Shown piece after piece: positions 58,588 through 64,000 of a stretch of 64,000 nucleotides of DNA. This DNA is from Pseudomonas orientalis. GTDB lineage: Bacteria; Pseudomonadota; Gammaproteobacteria; Pseudomonadales; Pseudomonadaceae. Both the position numbers and the translations under genes were made by a program. Under the pieces are notes generated by a model, which did no database searches, was not told the origin of the DNA, and was given only the letters and a program-made list of their open reading frames with translations. Positions within the stretch are counted from its first letter, which is position 1; each line of letters opens with the position of its first letter. The stretch covers positions 1 to 64,000 of the forward strand of contig NZ_JYLM01000012.1 of the NCBI RefSeq assembly GCF_001439815.1. Reading direction: 5' to 3'.

Positions 58588-59715
58588 TCATTTGCTTTGC
58601 GCCTGTTTCAGAGCCAGCACGTCTTTGGGCGTGACCATGTCGCCTTTGTTATTGCCCCAGGCATTGCGCTCGTAGGTCACGACAGCGGCGATATCGACTT
58701 CCGAAAGTTGCTTGCCAAAGGCCGCCATCGCGGTGCCGGGCTTGCCGTGGTAGACAATGTTCAGGTGATCGACGGCGGGGCCGGTGGCGATTTTCGAGCC
58801 CTTGAGCGCCGGGAACATCGGCGGCAGGCCCTGGCCTTCGGCCTGGTGACAGGCCACACAGGTGGTGTGGTAGACCTTGTCGCCGCGCGCCACCAGCTCT
58901 TCGCGTGTCCACTCTTTGGATGTCAGCTCCTTGAGCTTGGCCGCCTCCTGCTTGCGCTCGCCGAGCCAGGTGTCGTAGTCGGCCTTGGATTTGACTTCGA
59001 CCACAATGGGCATGAAGCCGTGGTCCTTGCCGCACAATTCGGCGCACTGGCCGCGATAAATGCCGGGCTTCTCGACACGGGTCCAGGCCTCGTTGACGAA
59101 GCCGGGGATAGCGTCACGCTTGACCGCAAAGGCCGGCACCCACCACGAGTGGATCACGTCGGCGGCGGTCACCAGGAAGCGCACCTTCGCCCCCACCGGC
59201 AGCACCAGCGGCTGGTCGACTTCCAGCAGGTAATGCTCGCCCTTGGTGGCCTGGTTATGGATCTGCTCGGCGGGTGTGGCCAGGTTGCTGAAGAACTCCA
59301 CGTCCTGGCCCAGGTATTTGTAGTGCCACTTCCACTGATAGCCGGTGACCTGGATATCGATATCCGACTCACTGCTGTCGTAGATGTTGATCAGAGTCTT
59401 GGTCGCCGGAATGGCCATGGCCACCAGGATCAGCAACGGCACCACGGTCCACAGAATTTCCACGGTGGTGCTCTCGTGGAACTTGGCCGCTACCTGGCCC
59501 GTGGACCGGCGGTGCAGGATCATCGACCAGAACATCGCGCCAAACACGACGATGCCGATCACCACACAAATCCAGAAAATGGTCATGTGCAGGTCAAACA
59601 CGGCGTGACTGACTTCAGTAGCCCCTGGCGCCATATTCGTTGTCCAGGCCGCGTGGGCCTGGCCGAATATCGACCACAACAGTAAGCCCATCCAAACGTG
59701 TGGATGTCGCGTCAT
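58588..59715 (-). CDS. coxB: Cytochrome c oxidase subunit II with fused cytochrome c
   Basis: 375 residues: signal peptide, two helices (about 38-62, 88-107), a cupredoxin domain with the CuA set H189, C224, E226, C228, H232, M235, and a C-terminal cytochrome c domain with heme site C286-C289-H290 (CVACH). This is the caa3-like subunit II, which can take electrons from soluble cytochrome c. I used the ATG at 59715 after a GGGGAA site. First gene of the minus-strand oxidase operon. Confidence 0.96.
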   Translation of the reverse strand: MTRHPHVWMGLLLWSIFGQAHAAWTTNMAPGATEVSHAVFDLHMTIFWICVVIGIVVFGAMFWSMILHRRSTGQVAAKFHESTTVEILWTVVPLLILVAMAIPATKTLINIYDSSESDIDIQVTGYQWKWHYKYLGQDVEFFSNLATPAEQIHNQATKGEHYLLEVDQPLVLPVGAKVRFLVTAADVIHSWWVPAFAVKRDAIPGFVNEAWTRVEKPGIYRGQCAELCGKDHGFMPIVVEVKSKADYDTWLGERKQEAAKLKELTSKEWTREELVARGDKVYHTTCVACHQAEGQGLPPMFPALKGSKIATGPAVDHLNIVYHGKPGTAMAAFGKQLSEVDIAAVVTYERNAWGNNKGDMVTPKDVLALKQAQSK

Positions 59716-60085
59716 TGCGGGTTCCCCTTTATGTTTCTTGTTATCCCGCCGGTTTGCACCTGCGGCCAAGGGAGCGGCTTCCAGACTGCTTACAACCGCC
59801 AAGCCTTGTCTGCGTCATGCAGTTGGGCGTCATCAGCTAATTGCGTTCAAATCCGAGTATAGACAGCCGCAGCGACCCCGCAATGTGTAAGGGCAAATGA
59901 GTGGAAACAGATGGGCGGGGCCCAATAGAATAGGCAGCGGAATCGTTTATCCGACGAACGATGGCATTTCGATATAACGTCTACGTATAACCATGAAATA
60001 ATTATGACAAATGCGTCTTAGGCGCTCGTATAAACGAGCTACCTTATCCTCTCTATTTTCCTACGCCTGCATGACTGGAGCCTTC
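59716..60085. other. 370-base divergent region upstream of coxB
   Basis: No gene. A/T-rich stretch at about 59935-60010 and a hairpin GCTCGT-ATAA-ACGAGC (60024-60039) close to the start of the next gene. The oxidase promoter should be here; I see no certain box. Confidence 0.4.
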
Positions 60086-60721
60086 ATGAACACCGCCGCA
60101 TTGCGCGAGCAGATTTCCCGTGCCCATCAACACGAAGAAACAACGGGCCAACTTGCCCGGCAACTGGAAAAACAATTGCCGCACCTGCATTCGGCCATTT
60201 CCCTGGCTGACGGTGATCACAACACTGTCATGACCCGCTTTGTCACCGCCTATATCGACCTTGTCCCCGAGTTGCTCGACGCCGCCAATGACGTAGCTCG
60301 CGAAGCGGGAATCGAAGGCCAGATCAAGCCTGTGCTGAAGATTGCCGAGCATTTCTTCCTGCAGCCGCCGGCGATTCTGGCTGGCCACGAGGGTCTGGAC
60401 GGCCTGCTGGACGAGGCCTACCTGGCGCACCGTCTGGTGGAGGAGGTCAACGATCTGTATATCAAGCATTTTGGCCAGCCGCTGATTCCGGCGGACACCA
60501 CGGTTGCCAACCTGATTGCCCATCAATTGATTGGTGAAGCGTTCGCCAATCAGTTGGATGAAGCCGTGCACCTGGCGGTAGATGAGATGCTTAACGAAGA
60601 GAGCTTTGCACTGGAGTCGGTCGAGGCTTATCGCGAAACGCTCAAAAGCCCGAACACCGAAGCCGCGTGGAAGCGCTGGCCGTGCCTGTCGCGCCAGTTG
60701 GGCGTTGAGCTGGCGCTGTAA
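60086..60721 (+). CDS. Conserved hypothetical protein next to coxB
   Basis: 211 residues, all-helical and acidic. Segments FVTAYIDLVPELLDAANDVAREAG and DEAYLAHRLVEEVNDLYIKHFG are highly regular. No domain I recognise. ATG preceded by GGAG. Position divergent from the oxidase cluster is conserved in pseudomonads. It is followed by an REP hairpin that probably ends its transcript. Confidence 0.8.
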   Translation: MNTAALREQISRAHQHEETTGQLARQLEKQLPHLHSAISLADGDHNTVMTRFVTAYIDLVPELLDAANDVAREAGIEGQIKPVLKIAEHFFLQPPAILAGHEGLDGLLDEAYLAHRLVEEVNDLYIKHFGQPLIPADTTVANLIAHQLIGEAFANQLDEAVHLAVDEMLNEESFALESVEAYRETLKSPNTEAAWKRWPCLSRQLGVELAL

Positions 60722-60739
60722 TCTTCGGCTACGACGATC

Positions 60740-60777
60740 AAATGTGGGAGGGGGCTTGCCCCCTCCCACATTTTTTT
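60740..60777 (+). terminator. Single REP palindrome acting as intrinsic terminator
   Basis: Perfect 15-bp stem (60740-60754 and 60759-60773) with a 4-base loop CTTG, followed by a T-run to 60777. It is a collapsed head-to-head pair of the same GTGGGAGGGGG repeat seen elsewhere, placed 18 bases after the stop of a plus-strand gene and before the sulP stop. Confidence 0.85.
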
Positions 60778-60788
60778 ACCCGGTTTCG

Positions 60789-62336
60789 TCAGGTAGTAGA
60801 CGGCGCCGAGCCAATCCCCACCGTCGTTCGCACCCGACCTTCCAACCGACGCTTCAAGCCACGCGCTTCGATCACCAGCTTCGAGCCCTTGGCCGCATTG
60901 GCGCGCCCCCACTCCTCCAGCAGCTCCAGGCAGGAGTGGTCGATATAACTGAGGTTATTGAGCGGCACATGCACGGTGGTCCCCGTCGGCACGGTGGACA
61001 GCACCTGCGTCAACGCCGGTACTTTGAGGAATGTCGCCGCACCGGTCAGGCGCAACTCCATCTCACCATCCTGGGGCAAATCGATCAGGCTGACTTTCAG
61101 CCGTGATGCCTTGAACGCCAGCTTGACCAGCGTCAGCCCGAAGCCCACCAGTACGCCCGTCAGCAGATCGGTGAAGATGATCGCCAACGCCGTGGCCGCA
61201 TAGGTGAACATCGGCATCCGGCCATAACGTCCCAAGGCCTTGAACGCCTTCACGTCCACCAGCTTGATCCCGGTATACACCAGCACGCCCGCCAGGCTCG
61301 CCACCGGAATGCTTTGCAGCACACTCGACAGCAACAGCACGAAGCCCAACAGCCACAGGCCATGGAACATCGCCGACAAACGCGTGGTGGCGCCCGCCTG
61401 GACGTTGGCCGAGCTGCGCACAATCACGCCGGTCATCGGCAAGGCACCGACCAATCCACACAGCATGTTGCCCACGCCTTGAGCGGACAATTCCTTATCG
61501 AAATCCGAACGCTGGCCGCTGTGCATGCGGTCGACCGCAGCGGCGGAGAGCAGCGTTTCGGCGCTGGCGATAAACGCGACGGCGAATGCGGCGATCAGCA
61601 GTTGCGGGTCAGCCAGGTTGAGCAGGTCGCTGGGGCGCAGCCAATCGATGGCATCGGACAGGTTCTCCGGTACTTCCACGCGCTTGACCTGCAATGCCAG
61701 CACCAGGCTGGTCACCGTCGCCAGGCCTACGCCCAGCAGAGCGCCCGGCACAAAGCGCAATTTTTGCGGCCGGAATTTATCCCACAGGTACATCACCAGC
61801 ATCGTCGACACACCGAGCAAGCCCGCCTGCCAGCCGAGACCGCCGCCAAGGGTAGGAATCGCTTCGATCAATGCGGCCGGGAAGCCCGCCAGGTTATCCA
61901 GCCCTGACGGTTTGGGGGCACCGTCGAGCATTACATGGATCTGCGACAGCACGATCAGCACGCCGATCCCCGCCAGCATGCCGTACACCACCGCCGGCGC
62001 CGTCACGCGGAACCAGCAGCCGAGGCGCAGACGCCCGGCCACCAGCTGCAGGAACCCCGCCAGCAGCAGGATAGGCCCCAGCATCAGCATGCCGTGCTGG
62101 CGCACCAGCTCGAACACCAGCACCGCCAGGCCCGCTGCCGGACCGCTGACTTGCAGCGGAGAACCGGCCAACCAGCCCACCACCAGACCACCGATGATGC
62201 CGGTGATCAAACCCTTGGCCGGCGGCATGCCGGACGCGATCGCGATCCCCATGCACAAGGGCAGGGCGACCAGGAATACCACCACGGAGGCGAGCAGCTC
62301 CCGAGGCAAAACAGCTTTCAATTGAGCAGCACGCAT
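60789..62336 (-). CDS. SulP-family anion transporter
   Basis: 515 residues with about 10-12 helices of the SLC26/SulP fold (VALPLCMGIAIASGMPPAKGLITGIIGG) and a C-terminal STAS domain (about 415-515, ATFLKVPALTQVLSTVPTGTTVHVPLNNLSYIDHSCLELLEEW). It is annotated sulfate in this family, but the gene 85 bases upstream encodes a carbonic anhydrase. SulP-carbonic anhydrase pairs usually move bicarbonate, so bicarbonate is at least as likely. ATG at 62336 with GGGAGAG upstream. Confidence 0.9.
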   Translation of the reverse strand: MRAAQLKAVLPRELLASVVVFLVALPLCMGIAIASGMPPAKGLITGIIGGLVVGWLAGSPLQVSGPAAGLAVLVFELVRQHGMLMLGPILLLAGFLQLVAGRLRLGCWFRVTAPAVVYGMLAGIGVLIVLSQIHVMLDGAPKPSGLDNLAGFPAALIEAIPTLGGGLGWQAGLLGVSTMLVMYLWDKFRPQKLRFVPGALLGVGLATVTSLVLALQVKRVEVPENLSDAIDWLRPSDLLNLADPQLLIAAFAVAFIASAETLLSAAAVDRMHSGQRSDFDKELSAQGVGNMLCGLVGALPMTGVIVRSSANVQAGATTRLSAMFHGLWLLGFVLLLSSVLQSIPVASLAGVLVYTGIKLVDVKAFKALGRYGRMPMFTYAATALAIIFTDLLTGVLVGFGLTLVKLAFKASRLKVSLIDLPQDGEMELRLTGAATFLKVPALTQVLSTVPTGTTVHVPLNNLSYIDHSCLELLEEWGRANAAKGSKLVIEARGLKRRLEGRVRTTVGIGSAPSTT

Positions 62337-62421
62337 GATGACTCTCCCGAGGCATTCGCCGGGCGCGGTAAAGCCTGGCTGCGTCCATGGCAGCCACCGC
62401 ATTACCCGGCAGGGAAGTGTG

Positions 62422-63153
62422 TTAGAAGCGCGCTTTAGGCGTCGCGGATGGAATCGGGCCTTCGCCGCCCAACGGTCGGAACGCCGACTGATCCGCATCG
62501 TAGGCCCGGATCTCGCTGGTCTCGATGTTGTAGATCCAACCGTGAATAAACAATTGGCCATTGGCCATGCGCGAAGCCACGGAAGGGTGGGTGCGCAAGT
62601 GCTGCAACTGGGCGATGACGTTTTCTTCGGTCAGCACCTTCATGCTCTCGCCTTCATTGGCGCAGTCGCAATTGTCGTGGACCATCGCCTTGGCCACCTC
62701 GGCATGACGCAACCAGGCCTTGACCGTCGGCATCTTCTCGAGGCTGTCGGGGTTGAGCACCGCGCGCATGGCGCCGCAATCGGAGTGCCCGCACACGATA
62801 ATGTGCTGTACGCCCAGGGCGAGTACCGCGTACTCGATGGCCGTGGAAACACCGCCGTTCATCTGGCCGTAGGGAGGGACCACGTTACCCACGTTACGGG
62901 TCACGAACAGGTCGCCGGGCGAACTTTGGGTAATCAGCTCGGGCACGATGCGCGAGTCGGCGCAGGTGATGAACATCGCACGCGGACTCTGGGCCGTGGC
63001 GAGCTTCTTGAAGAGTTCTTCCTGCTGGGGGAAGACGTCGTGATGAAAATGCAAAAAACCGTCGACGATATGCTGCAGCGCTGCATCGGCGGTTTCCGCC
63101 ACTTGAGGGGCTGAAGCCGACGCAGCCAACGGCTGTTTATCCTTATCACTCAT
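62422..63153 (-). CDS. Beta-class carbonic anhydrase
   Basis: 243 residues. Zinc ligands C64, H123, C126, with the D66/R68 dyad in CADSR and CGHSDCG. Interconverts CO2 and bicarbonate. An N-terminal extension of about 35 residues. Paired with the SulP transporter gene downstream in the same strand. Confidence 0.93.
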   Translation of the reverse strand: MSDKDKQPLAASASAPQVAETADAALQHIVDGFLHFHHDVFPQQEELFKKLATAQSPRAMFITCADSRIVPELITQSSPGDLFVTRNVGNVVPPYGQMNGGVSTAIEYAVLALGVQHIIVCGHSDCGAMRAVLNPDSLEKMPTVKAWLRHAEVAKAMVHDNCDCANEGESMKVLTEENVIAQLQHLRTHPSVASRMANGQLFIHGWIYNIETSEIRAYDADQSAFRPLGGEGPIPSATPKARF

Positions 63154-63380
63154 GATTCAACCTCTTGATCAATGCAGGGAAAGTGTTCAGGTCAGTTCGA
63201 CGCCTGGGCGGTGAAATAGTTGGGAACTCCACCGACCAAGGCACCGACTCATCAGTCACTCGTTGAACAAGGTACCCATCGAAACTTAACTCAAACTGAA
63301 TGAACCGCTCTAGACCGGGGGTTTCAGTGATATCAAAACGCGACCATTCCTACAGCAGCTTCGCATTTGTCTTCTTCAGT

Positions 63381-64000
63381 CTACAACAATGCCATTTGCC
63401 TGCCCGGTGGGCAAAATGCCGTGCAATCAAGATTGAAGCCTTCACGGCGATTGAGCCCCAGACGTTTGATCGCCTTACTGAAACGCTGCGCCAGCAGATC
63501 GGCAAACGGGCCCTCACCGCGCATGCGCACACCGAAACGGCTGTCATACACTTCGCCGCCCCGCACCTGACGCACCAGGCTCATCACATGCGCCGCGCGC
63601 TGCGGGTAATGCGCCGCCAGCCACTCTTCGAACAGCGGCGCCACCTCCAGCGGCAGGCGCAGCATCATGTACGCGGCACTTTGCGCACCCGCGGCATGGG
63701 CCTCGGTAAGCAGGCTTTCCAACTCCATGTCATTGATCATCGGAATCATCGGCGAGCACAGCACACCTACCGGAACCCCTGCCTCCCGCATCACCCGTAT
63801 CGCCCGCAACCGCGCCTTGGGTGCCGCCGTGCGTGGCTCGAGGATGCGCTTGAGCTCATCATCGAGGCTCGTGAGGCTGATCATCACCGCCACGAGCCGT
63901 TGCCGGGCCAGTTCGGCAAGCAGATCCAGGTCGCGCAGGATCAATGAGCCCTTGGTGATGATGGTCACCGGGTGCCGGTAGCGCAGCAGCACTTCGAGGG
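63381..64000 (-). CDS. Radical SAM protein (PA0069-type), C-terminal part
   Basis: About 206 residues to the right edge; the gene continues beyond the window, so the cluster-binding CxxxCxxC is not visible. The remaining part matches the PA0069/SPL-like radical SAM group: VTIITKGSLILRDLDLLAELARQ, SLTSLDDELKRILEPRTAAPKARLRAIRVMREAGVPVGVLCSPMIPMIND. The conserved C-terminal CTAFCPPGRQMALL is present. Substrate unknown. Confidence 0.8.
   Translation of the reverse strand, partial: LEVLLRYRHPVTIITKGSLILRDLDLLAELARQRLVAVMISLTSLDDELKRILEPRTAAPKARLRAIRVMREAGVPVGVLCSPMIPMINDMELESLLTEAHAAGAQSAAYMMLRLPLEVAPLFEEWLAAHYPQRAAHVMSLVRQVRGGEVYDSRFGVRMRGEGPFADLLAQRFSKAIKRLGLNRREGFNLDCTAFCPPGRQMALL

Overview
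This window is chromosomal DNA of a fluorescent pseudomonad, most likely the Pseudomonas fluorescens group. The evidence is high GC, codon use and gene content (algB/kinB, ampDh2, a cytochrome c4/dsbA/polA block, znuA-zur-znuCB, the aa3 oxidase cluster). It also carries many copies of the GTGGGAGGGGGCTTGCCCC repeat and of the GAGCGAGCTTGCTCGCGAA repeat, both typical of that group. Gene order over about 24.8-45.9 kb and 51.2-63.2 kb matches two blocks known from P. aeruginosa. I recalled that comparison from knowledge and did not compute it. There are no insertion sequences, phage genes, tRNAs or CRISPR arrays; this is core and near-core genome.

Layout. 1-270: two tandem rRNA-type promoters on the minus strand, pointing out of the left edge. 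0.3-3.8 kb: glutarate/lysine catabolism (gcdH-gcdG, with divergent gcdR). 4.2-7.1 kb: three-subunit proton-translocating transhydrogenase (pntAA-pntAB-pntB). 7.3-9.4 kb: a succinate/acetyl-CoA transferase and a DUF1127 small protein set among repeated GTACAG-type sites. 9.7-12.7 kb: a secreted-protein cluster of three tandem DUF2388 genes translationally coupled to a large zincin-like plus DUF4105 protein; this is the least understood locus here. 13.2-23.3 kb: a CitMHS transporter, TerC, a Na/Pi-PhoU protein, a membrane-anchored M16 protease, a DUF5924/DUF2914 protein and a four-gene MCE lipid-transport operon. 23.4-27.8 kb: an SpmAB-like gate protein, gltP, a lysozyme inhibitor and small membrane proteins.

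28.2-45.9 kb: algB-kinB (alginate two-component system), ampDh2, a diguanylate cyclase and EEP nuclease pair, dsbA, cytochrome c4 and engB. Then come an ErsA-like sRNA on the minus strand with its own AlgU-type promoter, polA, a DUF2782 protein, thrB, the divergent zinc-uptake locus (znuA / zur-znuC-znuB) and a lipoprotein. 46.1-51.0 kb: catalase HPII and the metNIQ methionine importer. 51.2-59.7 kb: a complete aa3-type cytochrome c oxidase cluster on the minus strand (coxB, coxA, ctaG, subunit III, SURF1, a small membrane protein, ctaA, ctaB, Sco). A DUF2909 gene sits inside it on the opposite strand. 60.1-64.0 kb: a conserved hypothetical protein, a SulP transporter with a beta carbonic anhydrase, and the C-terminal part of a radical SAM protein cut by the window edge.

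Themes. Envelope and periplasm functions dominate: MCE transport, lysozyme inhibitor, muramidase-related amidase, DsbA and the DUF2388/DUF4105 cluster. So do respiration and energy functions: Pnt, cytochrome c4 and aa3 oxidase. The alginate/envelope-stress axis appears twice, as algB-kinB and as an AlgU-type promoter in front of the ErsA-like RNA. Repetitive extragenic palindromes fill most convergent gaps, and one of them forms a textbook terminator hairpin.
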